Of a stretch of DNA of 64,000 nucleotides, positions 47,239-58,622 are shown piece after piece. Below the pieces are notes generated by a model that worked only from the letters and a program-made list of their open reading frames with translations, searched no databases and was not told where the DNA came from. Each line of letters opens with the position of its first letter. The first letter of the stretch is position 1. The DNA comes from Antitrichia curtipendula (Eukaryota; Streptophyta; Bryopsida; Hypnales; Leucodontaceae): positions 26,384,574-26,448,573 of the forward strand of contig OX579633.1 in assembly GCA_951230915.1 (NCBI GenBank), read 5' to 3'. The translations under genes were made by a program, and so were the position numbers.

Positions 47239-48060
47239 GAAACAAATCTTGTTTTTAAAAGTGTTTTTTGAACTTGAAGAGGAATCTTTTTCTCTTGAGG
47301 AGGAAGCTTAGCTTGAATGCAATTTTTTTTCCATTCAGTGCACTATTTTCCAAATTTTTTGGTCCTTGTAATGGTTTTTTGCAAAGCCGCTTGAGTGCCT
47401 TTCATTGACACTTCTTTTGTTTGTTGGCACATCTTTTCTTCTATAGTAGCATATTGACAAACTTTACTCATGATGTGTCCCCAACACACTCTTGCATATG
47501 GTGTAATGCTCAACAAAGAAAAAATTATTATTGTAGATGAAACATTTTTAAGGCTTGACAAATTGCTTTCTTCATCTTTGACGCATGCAATCACCTTGTT
47601 AGTTAAGTCAAATTTTTTAATGAGAGGAGTGACAATCTTAGCAAGTGTGACCCCAGAGATATTGGGAGTTTCAAAAAGTTCCACACAAATGTGACATGGA
47701 ATCCATGTACTATCAATGAAGTTTACAATGAGTGCAAATGTATCATACCCCGCCCTTGACATCTATAAGTCAAATGTAATGCTTGCAATGACACATGTAG
47801 ATAAAGAAGGTAAGACGTATAAGTCCATGGTTTTTGCAAGCATATGTGGAATGTGAACTTTCATGAGAGACCTTCTTGACAAGAAATTGATCTTGGAATT
47901 ACATTGACGCACAAGCTTGCACAACCACAGACTGTCACACATTTACAAAGAGATACATCCATTTGCGATAAGTAGTATCAAATTTGTCAAAAATTGTTGT
48001 TGTTTAGTATCACTCTTGCAATGGGGCATTCTATTATCAAAAAGGTAGTTATACTAGTCA
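47239..48060 (-). pseudogene. Second hAT transposase relic
   Basis: Read leftwards: QQQFLTNLILLIANG, then LWLCKLVRQCN, then HIPHMLAKT, then MSRAGYDTFALIVNFI, then ETPNISGVTLAKIV, then TNKVIACVKDEESNL, then GHIMSKVCQYAT and TQAALQKTITRTKK. This is the central part of a hAT-type transposase, with the D-containing MSR.GYDTFA and ACVKDEGSNL blocks. In-frame stops: TAA 47943-47945, TAG 47763-47765 (just before MSRAGYD, where relatives have a tryptophan) and TAG 47343-47345. The frame then runs to a splice donor (CCAG|GTATGT) at about 47239. Neither the N-terminal finger nor the C-terminal dimerisation domain is found, and no termini or target duplication are visible. It belongs to a different hAT lineage from the element at 38757. 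Confidence 0.7.
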
Positions 48061-51000
48061 CCTAAGAACCCTTCCACTTTTTATACTTCTGTTGAGAAGT
48101 CGAAGGGGCTTCTTTTGCAGCTTGGTTTTTGCATTGTACTTTAAAAAGTCTTGCTCATGAATCATCTCCAACTGTTTCTTCAATGAAGTTAACCCATGAA
48201 TGGAGGTGTATCAAATCATGCCCTTCCTTATCATGTAGCCTTGCTAGAATGTGAGCTGGAATTTGTTGAGACTAGATGACAAACAATACATCACATCAGT
48301 TGCGGCTTTGATGAATTGATGCGTACTCCACGTCTCCACTTGAGTCTTCATCTACAGGTTGATAGAATGCCTAGATAATATTATTTCAGTGGAAAAGGCT
48401 CTACTTTTGTTGATTCTCATGCAATGAAGAAGAGAGCGCTTGTCATGATATATTTGGCTATTTTCTTCTTCAGGTAAGTTGTTGACAAGATTAAGGACCA
48501 CAGAGTTTGCATCGATATCATTCCCTGCAGTTATAGTTTCTTAAACAGGATCAATTGCGATGAAGTTATGATCATGATTGTGAACCACCATAATGGTTCA
48601 CTTTTTAGGAAATGAAAAATGTAAACATTATGCGTGAATTTACAAGCCCGGAACTATTAGCACTCTGGATTAAATTACAACCATTAGTTAGGGAGTGTTT
48701 TAATACATAGGAATGAGAACATAGGGAGGTTAGGGCAAAATGTTAGAAAACGCCATTAAAAAAATGAGGGTAAAGTTCTAGGAGAAAAATGAGGATTTAA
48801 AACTAAAAAGATGTTAAGCAAGACTTGTTAGAGTAACTAAATTAGGCTAATGTTAAAATGATGATAAATAAAATATATATATTACTAAGTAGAAAAAACA
48901 AATTAGAACTAAACTGAAAATTAAAAAAATTAAAAACATAAAAAGTACAAAATGAAAATGAAAACAAAAAACTGTAGGTAAGATGTGGGATTATAATTAA
49001 ATTGCGAACCAAAAATTTAAAAAATTTAAAAACAAAATTAAATTAAAAAAACAAAAGACTAAAAGTAGGAAATGAAACTAAAGATAAATTGAAAACCACA
49101 AAAAATAAGAATTAAGAAAAAACACAAAAGAAGTTAGTACAATTAAAACTACTATTGGAATACTAGAATAATGAGGGAAACACCAAAATAGAAGTAGAAA
49201 CACTAAAATAGAGGTTTTACAATAATTTAGAGGATTTTACACTCAAATAACGCAGTTAACACTAAATTAGTGCACTTTACTTTTAACTAGCGGTATTACA
49301 GTAATTGAGTGCAATTTGCACTAACTTGAAGTTTTTTACACTAATTTAGCAAATTAACAATAAATTAGAGGTGGATAAAAGTATTTATAAATTTTAATTT
49401 GTTAGGGAGTTTAGTTATATAAAAATTTAGGGTTTGAAGCTTTCTTTCTCAATTTTTTGTGTGTTTGATGTGCTTTGGAGAGAGTGTGGAGATGTGGTGA
49501 AAAATAAAGCAAAAAGGTTAGAACAAATAAGAAAATGAGTTAGAGGGAAGATTAAATTAATTTATTGAGTAGGTTTTCATCATGTGAGGGAAAAAAATGG
49601 GTGAAAAATGGAGATTTCTCATGTCAGATTGAAAATTGACTTGAGAATGAGGGGATAATTTTAAGTGAGATTTGATTGCCAACTTCCATGGGCGGTTGCA
49701 AGAGCATACATAATTAGATGGACCTAAATTTTGAAGGGATGATACACCTTGAAGTTAGATTTTCAAAAAGTTATGGCTTGTTGAATTTGAAGCAAGGACA
49801 AGGTTAGAGCAACCAATTTTGAGCAAATAGGGATTGTTGCCGTTGCAATTAGGAGCGACTACTTTGGGGAGAAAAATTGGGAAGACATAACGGCAAATTG
49901 AATGGTGTTGTGTCTGTCATTGCTCTTGTAATTTCAATTGAAACTAAATGTAACAATAATTACAATGCATGTTTGATTTTGCATGTTTGAGTATATTTTC
50001 TATAGGATTGTCTAATGTGAATGCCAAAAAAGAATTCATAATTAGTGAATTCTATTTTTTAGGTTTTTTAGGACACATGCAAAAGGGTTGCTTAAATTGG
50101 GTTTAAATTAGGATTGAATTGTTGAAATGATCATATGAAAATAAAAGTTCAATTGCTTAAAATGAAGGGTTGAATGTGTTAGCATTGGATCTAAAGACTT
50201 TGGTGAGGTACATGGATCAATGCATGATTTTTGTTAGGTATTTGGTGTGAATGAGTAATAGTGTGATTATTTTAGGGTAAAATTAGCTCATTTAGGGTTC
50301 AAATTAGGCATTTTTAGTGTGATTTTGATTTAAGAGGTTGTTTTACTCTTCCAAAACATGTGTTAAGATGATTTTGGAATTTTAGGGCACATAATTGGAT
50401 GATTTGGAGGTGCTACCCTCCTTTCACTTAGGGTTGTTTAACTAAAAATTGACCAAGAAAACATTTTAGAATCCATTGCTTGGAAGGTGGACTAGGTTAG
50501 TATCCCACACACTCTCCATCAACCCAACTCGAGGGGATTTCTTTGCCTTGCGGTGAAAAAGCCTCATAATGATCTTGCAACAGATCATTATCAATTTATA
50601 TATTGAATTCTTCGCTCAACAATAAGCTTTCTATAGATTGCAAGTATTTTTGTCTTTCAACTCGATCAACAAAGAAATTGAAATGACTAGATGAATTGTC
50701 TGCAATGGGATTCAGAGAAGCAAATAAACAATTTGGCCTATTACTATTCAAGGATGTTGTACAACATTGATCAAAAGTAGCACATGAAGAAACTATAGAA
50801 ATTTTATACCAATGAACATTCAAAACATTGAACTACACTAAAACAATGAGCACAAAGAATCAAAGTTCAAAGTTGTACAAAAAATATTTATTCTCATGCT
50901 CTTATTCCAATCTAGAACCTCATTTGTGCATTCAATTACTTGGAGTGGCAAAATAAATTGTTGCTCTACCAGTACTTCTTACACTTCCACGGTTTCAATA

Positions 51001-51122
51001 GGCTTCATGAAACTGCAACAATTGTATTTAGAACCACTACTTGAAGATTCAAACATCATATATTACTAGTGCAAAATATACTATTAGTGATACTCTTAGT
51101 GTTTTTTAATTTCATTGATGAT
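48061..51122. other. AT-rich spacer, possibly decayed hAT flank at the left
   Basis: 48061-48620 has slightly higher GC and may be the decayed 5' part of the hAT relic, but I cannot follow a frame. 48700-49450 is extremely AT-rich with AAAAATTAAAA-type runs. A 75-codon frame (50596-50823, -) has no motif. Confidence 0.4.
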
Positions 51123-51130
51123 ATTGATAT

Positions 51131-51366
51131 CAAGGTTGACAAATTTGAATGTCCCGAGGCAAATCACGTCCAAAAACCGGATGTCTGGACGTTCGGATGC
51201 AACGTCCGCAGGCAATGCAGTGGACGCAATGGTCACCGTCCGTCCACCCCCGTTGGCCCGTTTGCCCATCCATTGGACGGGAGAACTTCAAAATCCAGTA
51301 TGTCAAATGACGTTCCAAGGTCAGCGCCTACGTCCAGTAGGACGCCCGGACATCCTATCAACCTTG
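51131..51366. mobile_element. GC-rich hAT MITE with CGTCC motif clusters
   Basis: A 236-bp element with ends CAAGGTTGACA and, read inward, CAAGGTTGATA, flanked by an exact 8-bp direct repeat ATTGATAT (51123-51130 and 51367-51374). The interior is far richer in GC than its surroundings and contains about ten GGACG/CGTCC words in both orientations. Three overlapping open frames here are by-products of the high GC. The ends differ from those of the hAT at 38757, so another hAT would have moved it. Confidence 0.8.
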
Positions 51367-51374
51367 ATTGATAT

Positions 51375-51867
51375 GCACTTTACTTTATGAAAATTGAAAC
51401 CTCCAAGGTTAGTTACCTACCATGATACTTCCCAGAAGATTAATTGCTACATCATTGGTTTTGATTACCATATGAAAAAATTGACACCAAGCAGGGCTTG
51501 GGTTGAAATACCATTATGAAAAACCATTTTGATATCCGGGTTGCACTTATATCCATGCCTAACACTGGTTTATATTGTCATTTACAATTGTACCAACAAT
51601 TGTGAAAATTGGAATAAGGATTTTGGCAAAATAATGACAAATTTTCTACTTGTGAAAGGGAATTGAACAAACAAACAAACTTTGTACCATTCATGAGAGC
51701 CTTTAAATGAACATTGGTCTTATAGCCTTCAAATTTTTTAAAGTAGAGATTGTTTCACTGCTACTTAGCTTCTATTGATTTTATTATTTATCAACAAATT
51801 TTATAATAGTCTATAGTAAATGGTTTGAATTATTATACAAGAAATGGGCATTATGTCAAAACGCCAA
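51375..51867. other. AT-rich spacer, nothing recognised
   Basis: No gene, RNA or repeat end seen. Confidence 0.45.
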
Positions 51868-52688
51868 CTAAACTTTTAAAAGGCCATTTCTATTACAAAG
51901 AGTGATAAACTTTTAAAATTATTATTTTTTATATATTTAGTCGTAGGATCTTGTATTGCACTTATATAAAAATGCGTGCAAAAAATTTCAAAAAATTTGA
52001 CCGTGTAGATTGCAAGATATTTGCATTTAAAGTAAAGAAAACAAGGGAGTTTGTAGACCTTGCTCGACTAAATTTTACGGCTTTAAACCTTCTTAATTAA
52101 ATTTTTTTGCACTATTGATTTTGATTTTCTAATTTTTTATGTTGAAGAATTGAGTTGAAAATCTAGGAGAAATTCAACAAAAGAACACTTAATTTTCACT
52201 CATTAAAAACTTATTAAGTAGAAGTAGGTTCAAGATTGAAGGAAAAACTACACCATTCATAACATTAAGATGGAATTGAAATACAATAATCCCAATAGTA
52301 AAATTGTTCAAATATGCAAATCTAACTTTGAATGACAAAATAAATTTCAAAAATTTTAAAAATTGCATTCAAAAATAAATTTTATATGTTAATTTTTCAA
52401 AATAATGCTTAGATTGCTGAAAAACAAGATTGTCCATATGATCTTTGAGGAAAAAATTAAAAATTAAAAAAACTTAACCTTTTGTGATTTTTTTGGACTA
52501 CCCATGAAGTTGCTTTTTGGACTTAGGGTGGCATAAATTTTGCTCCCGGGCATTGATTAAAATAAAAGTTATATTGACAAAATGTCAATATGATTTTCTA
52601 TATTTAAATTTTTTTCAAAGAATCATGTTAAGAATTAAGGTCACCAAAATTCCAAGAGTCCCCTAGGGGGTTTGGAAGACTTTAGGGA
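51868..52688 (-). mobile_element. TTAA-family element, subtype C, inverted and decayed
   Basis: Reverse relative of 23915-24524. The right boundary reads CTTTAGGGA before TTAA (52689-52692). Shared words include GTAGATTGCAAGATATTTGCATTTAAAG, AAGTAGAAGTAGGTTCAAGATTGA and TGCTCCCGGGCATTGATT. The left end is decayed. Confidence 0.5.
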
Positions 52689-52959
52689 TTAAAGTTGAAT
52701 GTTAACTTTTATGTAATAGGGATAAGCTATTCTATTAAGTGACTTGTAAATTAGATTAAATAAGAGTATAAGTACTCACAATTGAGTCAAATTATACTCT
52801 TAATAGAACATCAAACCTCATTTCAATATAATAATATAACTTTTTTTCAAAGTTTATTCATTTTCAAACCTCATATTAGCATATTAATACAACTTTCATT
52901 CAAACTTTATTCAATTATAGAAGCAAATCAATCCTTAAAGTCCCAAACAATGTTTTTTC

Positions 52960-53052
52960 AACAATATAGAAATTTTTGGCAGCTCACTATGAACCCAATT
53001 TTTAACTTTTTTCCTTTAAAATTTTCACACAACATGTGATCAAAGAGTAGCT
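52960..53052 (+). repeat. Left-arm remnant of a fold-back TTAA-family copy
   Basis: Matches the first 90 bases of the arm in 37018-37691 (TTTTTGGCAGCTCACTA, AAAATTTTCACACAACATG, AGAGTAGCTTTAA) and breaks at TTAA, where the next copy begins. Confidence 0.5.
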
Positions 53053-53056
53053 TTAA

Positions 53057-53902
53057 TTCCTAAAGGAATTTGGTGATTTGAGGCCCAAAATTGCCTCAAA
53101 GTACTCATATCCAAAGCAAGGCTACAATCTTCATTTAGATTTATTCATTAACCAATCCAACCATAGGACCCTTTAGCTTGTTAGAGTACACCCTCCTAAA
53201 ATTTCAGAATAAAAAACCTTACCAATTGCAAGATCATGATGCTTGGATTTCAAAGAAGTATCTTCACTTCTTCCCCAAATGGTTAGATTTCATCTTCCAA
53301 ACTTTTTACACAAAAATGTATAGATTCTACAACTTGTTACTCTCTATAATATACTAGAAAATAAGTTGTAAATACATATAAAAATTCATGCTTTTTTTTT
53401 TTGATATTCATGCTTGAAGAAATTGTAAGTAGAAAGAAATAGAGTATGATACAAAATACAAAATTTGTTAAGAATTTAGTTATGGAATTGAAAAATTCCA
53501 ATGCCAATGATTGTAATGTTGTAATAAACAATCTACATCCAATACTTTTATTTTATTTTCCAAAATATTGAAATTGAGTTAAATAAGGGACTTCAAATTT
53601 TATTTTAGAGTAGAGATTTTATAATTGCCAACTACCTAAACCTCCTCATAATTTTCATTTTGTCAATCAAGATGGAATGATTCAAAGCTTCCACGTATAT
53701 ACAAATCTAGAAACCAATCAAACCATGTTCAAATTTTTATATCTTTAATAAAAAGTTGTGTTTTTAGCTACACAAAGAGCAAGAAAAAATACATATTATA
53801 CAAAATCTTTTTAACCATGTAGTCATAAGGTTATGAAAATTGTTGCACCTTGATCCTAAAGGACCAATTGGCATTTTTTTTAGCTACATAGCAATTTAGG
53901 GA
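53057..53902 (+). mobile_element. TTAA-flanked piggyBac-like element, decayed copy
   Basis: TTAA lies at 53053-53056 and 53903-53906, with ends TTCCTAAAGG and TTTAGGGA. The body is collinear with the middle of 596-1447 and 33275-34209 (GTAATGTTGTAATAAACAATCTACA, TTTTAGAGTAGAGATT). It sits at a TTAA inside the arm remnant at 52960-53052, a possible second nested insertion, though the outer arm does not clearly resume on the right. Confidence 0.5.
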
Positions 53903-53906
53903 TTAA

Positions 53907-54751
53907 AGCTCATCCAAAAATCTCCTTTTAAATGGAAATCTCCACTTAAAATTTATAAAGGTTAGAGAATAGGGACCGGGTATATAAAGGTATTCTCTAC
54001 AACTTTTGAATTTTGTAACTTTATAATGGAGACCTAAAACTACAAAAAGAGTTTTGAACTTTAAAAATAAAAACAATTTCCACATTCTTTTAGTTGATCA
54101 AATTTTGAAAAATGTAATAATTGATATATAAAAATTTGTTAATAATGTATCTATTACATTTATACCATAAGCAGTTAAACTTCCACCTTCAAGCTATCTC
54201 ATATCTTTTAAAATTGATTAAGAAAAATGAAATTTACTGCTAGATCAACTTGTGCACACTCACTTTTCACTTACCCAAAACACAACTCTGCTTCACAATA
54301 AACGATTCTTACATGAGCATGTGGTGAATTGGCATTTGATTCTAATAGATAAATTTTTATCACAATTTGACTTTAATTTGACTCATTTTTAGCTACTCTA
54401 GTTATTAACCTTTAAATTAAATAACATTTTTTGACCTAGCGAGGCAACTCAAGAGGAATCAGAAATCTACTTAAGGTAGGGCTTGAATCTTGTTCCTCAA
54501 TCCTCACCTAAGGTTTGTATGGTTAGGGTGTATAAAATTGACCAGTGAAAAAAGCTTTGACTTTGTTGCGTAAATGTGGTATTTGACAAGCTTCATTCAC
54601 TATTGAAGTGGGTCCTAGCCTATAGGTCTCAAAAACTTCCAAAACGTTCTTGAAAGACATTTTTGGTCAAAGATTTACTTGAAACCAAATCCTAAGGGCT
54701 TTTCCTATTGTTTAACCCCTATGAGAGTCCATATTTACTAGGTGAGTTCTC
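53907..54751. other. AT-rich spacer, nothing recognised
   Basis: No motif-bearing frame or repeat end. Confidence 0.45.
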
Positions 54752-55338
54752 AGGGGGTTCACTCAATGTACTCTTTGGACATCACCAAGGACATCACGTG
54801 TGAACAAAATCTTTATCCCCCTATCTTATATGGTAAAAAATCATTTAAATAATTTGAAAAAATTATAGTATGTTTTACTATGTTGGAAGTCATATTGTGA
54901 AATTTTGAAAATTTTCATTATTTGAAATAATTACTTACAAATTTTGTAAAAAAATAAATATATTGTATAGTTGGTTATAAATTTTGACCCCCTATTTTAT
55001 ATGATAAATTATATTTTTTAAATCATTTTTAAATTCCAATAAATGAAGGCTTGGTTAAAATTTATGCATACCAAAGTTGGATGCAATTGTCATTCAAATG
55101 CAATCTTGATAAATATTTGAAGTAAAAATACAACTATTTTAGTGCAATCTTCAATTGCGCATTTGGATATCTTGTTGAATTCAATTGAATCCAAATTTTT
55201 TTCAAATAAAAGATATATTGATTATTTAAAAACACCCAAAAATTTGGAGTTAAATCAAAATTTATTAAAAAGTAAATAAGAATAAAATTTTTACTTGATT
55301 GCATGTCATGTCTAAAGAATACATTGAGTGAACCCCCT
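54752..55338. mobile_element. Inverted-repeat element with AGGGGGTTCACTCAATGTA ends
   Basis: A 34-bp terminal inverted repeat (31 of 34 matched) begins AGGGGGTTCACTCAATGTA at 54752 and is mirrored to 55338. It is 587 bp, AT-rich inside and non-coding. No target duplication is evident, so the superfamily is open. Confidence 0.55.
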
Positions 55339-56389
55339 AAGGGTGAATTATGAATGTTTTAAGAGCTCATAGCCAAAGTTACAAGAAACAAATGAAGTCC
55401 ATCTAAGTATGTTGAAAAAACAATTTTTTTTCTTCTTTAACAATATGACTAGCATCAATAGCATGGTTATACAATGCTTTGTGTTTATTGTGCAAGGTTT
55501 TGAATGAAGCCATGTGGGAATGGGAAGAAAATGAAAACTTGAAAAAATGAAGATCTAATGTCTACATTCTTCTCATGCCATAAGTTATTTTGCTAAAAAA
55601 AAATTCAAAATGTACAATAGGGTTGACTACTTTTACAAATTTTTCTCTTCTCTATGTCTATTGCTTCAAGAACTATGCATGTTCACCACAAAACTATGAC
55701 CAAGTTACAACGCTTCATGCACCCGCATAACTTTACAACCATGTCATGTTACTAGTCATACTATTATTCCTATCTCTATATTCATTTCTACTAGGCATGT
55801 TAGTGGGTTGCTATAACACATTTCAATGTTGGATTAAATACCAACTCTTATCACACTACCAAAACCCTTCTACATCCGTTGACCTTCCTTCATGAGTTCT
55901 TTGCTTCACCTTCATTTTTCTTCCATTTCCAACCACTCATCCACTACTATGTTCAATCCAATTTCCATTTTCAATTCATTGCGTTTTTTAGGAGGGAGGT
56001 AATTGGTTCTCAAACCACTCTTTGAACAATCATGAACATTATGGTTTCAATCTCTTCCACCTTCGATTCCAATTGCATTTCCAATCCATTCCACTTTTAT
56101 TTCATGCTTTGTATCAATCTCATATTATTATTGTTCAATATTGTTTTATATTAGTATTGTACAACGTTGCATTACCATTGTTCACCATTCTAGCATCACT
56201 TTGCATGGAGATCCATGACGTTTAGAATAACTTGAGATCTAGTATGATCAACTTCAAATCCAATTCGCAACTCAAATTTGATTCAAGATTTGACTTTGAA
56301 ATTTGATTCAAGTTTGTTTCAACATCTAGTGAGTTTTATTCAAGTTCGTTTCATTTGCTTGTTGTCTTTTGCTAGGGGTTTAGAGTTTG
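55339..56389. other. AT-rich spacer, nothing recognised
   Basis: A pyrimidine-rich stretch (55860-56110) with many ATTCCA/TTTCCA words. A 67-codon frame there has no motif. Confidence 0.45.
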
Positions 56390-56690
56390 ATCCTTATAGC
56401 ATTATATTAGGTTCACTTGGTTAATAGGGCCACAAGTTCCCTTGAGTTTTTGAACTATGGGAATTTGGCCACAACAGCAATATGATGTAGTAGAGTGACT
56501 ACCATGTCAAATAAAATTTTAAAAATAAATTTTCAAGAAATTTTAAATTTTAAAATTTAAAATTTTAGTTTTTAAATATCTATAATAATAATTATTTATT
56601 TTGTCAAGCAGTAGCTGCTTTCCAACATGGAAAATGGGCTTGAAACGACCCTCTAATGCAGTTGAAAAACATCTAATGGATTGTTGTTTT
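56390..56690 (+). repeat. Dispersed repeat shared with 46870-47150
   Basis: Same order of words as the first copy: CAAGTTCCCTTGAGTT, CACAACAGC, GTAGTAGAG, an AT-rich tract, GGGCTTGAAACGACCCTC and AAAACATCTAATGGA. It is followed at once by the Tc1/mariner relic, as the first copy is followed by a hAT relic. Confidence 0.5.
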
Positions 56691-56694
56691 TCCA

Positions 56695-57240
56695 GATTCG
56701 ACTCTCACAGAGAAGATAGGATCATTAAGCGCATAAAAGAAAGCTTTAGTTGAAATGCAACAAGTTGGGATGAAATTTAAGGATATTGGTAAAGAAATGA
56801 GCATGCCAAATCCCATTGTTTCTACTCTTTTGAAGAAGTGAAAAGTATCTAAGTGCATGGCAACTCAAAAACTAAGCTATAAGCTTCAAAATTAAGAATG
56901 AAGAGGTCTACATATGTAAACATCACTTTGGGAGTCACATTGTTCCAAAGAAACTGAATGTTGACTACAAGGCAAAGAGATTAGCATGAAATTGTCTAGT
57001 GCCAAGTTTTAAATCTAGCTGAATATTTGTGATGGTTTGGGGTGCCTCACAAGTCTTAACAAGAGTCTATTAGTCATTGTGCCTCAAGGTGAAAGAAGCA
57101 CAATTGAATTTGTTCATACTGTTTACAAAGACACATCAAGTGGTTACTATTATATGCACAATCAACTTGATGAGTTCACAGTTATAGAAGATGATACTCC
57201 AATCCATTGAGGTATTCTTTTCTATAGATTTGAAGGCAAG
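56695..57240 (+). pseudogene. Tc1/mariner transposase relic
   Basis: Three blocks in shifting + frames: an N-terminal helix-turn-helix (LVEMQQVGMKFKDIGKEMSM), a core block (DCLVPSF-like, then FVMVWGAS), and a block GERSTIEFVHTVYKDTSSGY followed by VIEDDTPIH. VMVWG and the YYxMHD...MEDGAPxH pattern are diagnostic of Tc1-type DDE transposases. The D of the IEDDTPIH block is the second catalytic aspartate. Stops and frameshifts are numerous (for example TAA before the helix-turn-helix, TGA right after IEDDTPIH). The third catalytic acidic residue and the ends are not found. Confidence 0.65.
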
Positions 57241-57346
57241 TTCGTAGTATGAAGTTAGATTGACAACTCAATCCACTTGATATTGAACCCTACTCTACAT
57301 CTTTCTTCCTCCCAAGCGTATAGAGGTTAGGGGTTAACAGGTTCAA

Positions 57347-57446
57347 CAGTAGCAGGTAATCAGGTGCAAGGGTTTCCAATTCGACCTTCTACTGACGTGT
57401 TAGACATGCTGATTGGACCTGCTACTGGAAACCCTTGCACCTGATT
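57347..57446. repeat. Short inverted repeats, 11 bp and 21 bp, in non-nested order
   Basis: CAGTAGCAGGT (57347-57357) is followed at once by a 21-bp arm (57358-57378, containing CAGGTGCAAGGGTTTCC). Further on, ACCTGCTACTG (57417-57427) precedes the exact complement of the 21-bp arm (57426-57446). The order is A B ... A' B' rather than A B ... B' A', so the two stems cannot form together as one hairpin. Confidence 0.6.
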
Positions 57447-58622
57447 AGTGTTGCAAGAAGATCTTGAAAGGGGACTTGGACCGCATTGTCCCAGCGAATA
57501 GATTTCTACGATCACTTGCCTCTAGTTCAAACGGAACCTGTCTCAACGTGCACAATCAAGCACACATTTGCACGAGTTGGGACAACTCTGTATTGAAGCT
57601 TTCATGACACTCCCAGAGTCTCGGACTTCCCTACCTCTACATCGTCCTGTTCAAGCAAAATGAGCATACTTCAGTGCTACCATATGTAAGTCCTCACGAT
57701 GGCCCCTTTAGAACTAAAATATTAGTGAATAGCTAACTAAACAACCTCACAACCGACCATCACCTGCCCCTCATCGTATTCGTCACATGTAGAACGAACC
57801 TAAGAATCAGAAGCCTGCACAACGAAGACAGATGGATTTCATCTCTGTATACTCAATCTGAAACATAATCCCCATGACTCTTACGTTTTAGCTAACCAGA
57901 TAATGTGAACGGGAGGTAGTTAGTAGTTACCCTACAACAAAACTGATGCAATTCAAGTATTTTCAGATGGCTTGGATCATAATCTACACATCTTACAAAC
58001 ATACCGTACTAATTGACAGCAATTCAGAGGATTCAATCAGGAAACATGCCACAGGATAGAACGTAAGTCACAACGACAGCCGAAGTATGTGGACGTACAC
58101 AGAATTTAAGAGCTGCAACATGATAGTTGCTTGGTATCGTTCCAGTAAATGTACAATGTGTGCGGGAGAGTATGTCCAAACAACATGATCCCCCATTGAT
58201 CTGCAATAGACCTATATCAACACCAACGGTTATATTCCGTCCCTATGAGCCTGTCACTCTGCCCTTAATTGACCGCTACCGCTTCCAACGGTTGTAGTCC
58301 AATCCTTCTTTGGGAGCATCAAACCACCCAACAGTTTGAGTCGTGAACTATGATGGCGGATCCTAGACCTGCAGGGAACTAAGGCGGTGTACCTGGCATA
58401 CCTGCATTTCGACCTGACGAGCAGAAATCATAAGGGCGGAATATGGTGCTCCGCAAGTATTTCCACATGCAACCATAGAGTAGACTGCATATGTATCAAC
58501 ACTGCAGTGCTATCTTACTCTTGCATTGTTGTTAATTCGACAACTGATCTCACATGGCAAGAAGACTGAGAAGCCGTAGCAGGCTAGGGATTTCAAGAAC
58601 CACGAAAGGCTGCAACAACGAA
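57447..58622. other. 3' flank of the conserved nuclear protein gene
   Basis: GC near that of the gene. No motif-bearing frame. It probably includes the 3' untranslated region of the gene ending at 58623; a polyadenylation site cannot be fixed. Confidence 0.4.

Noticed and set aside
51069..51390. Three overlapping frames of 62-100 codons
   Set aside because: They fall in a GC-rich hAT MITE where stop codons are scarce.
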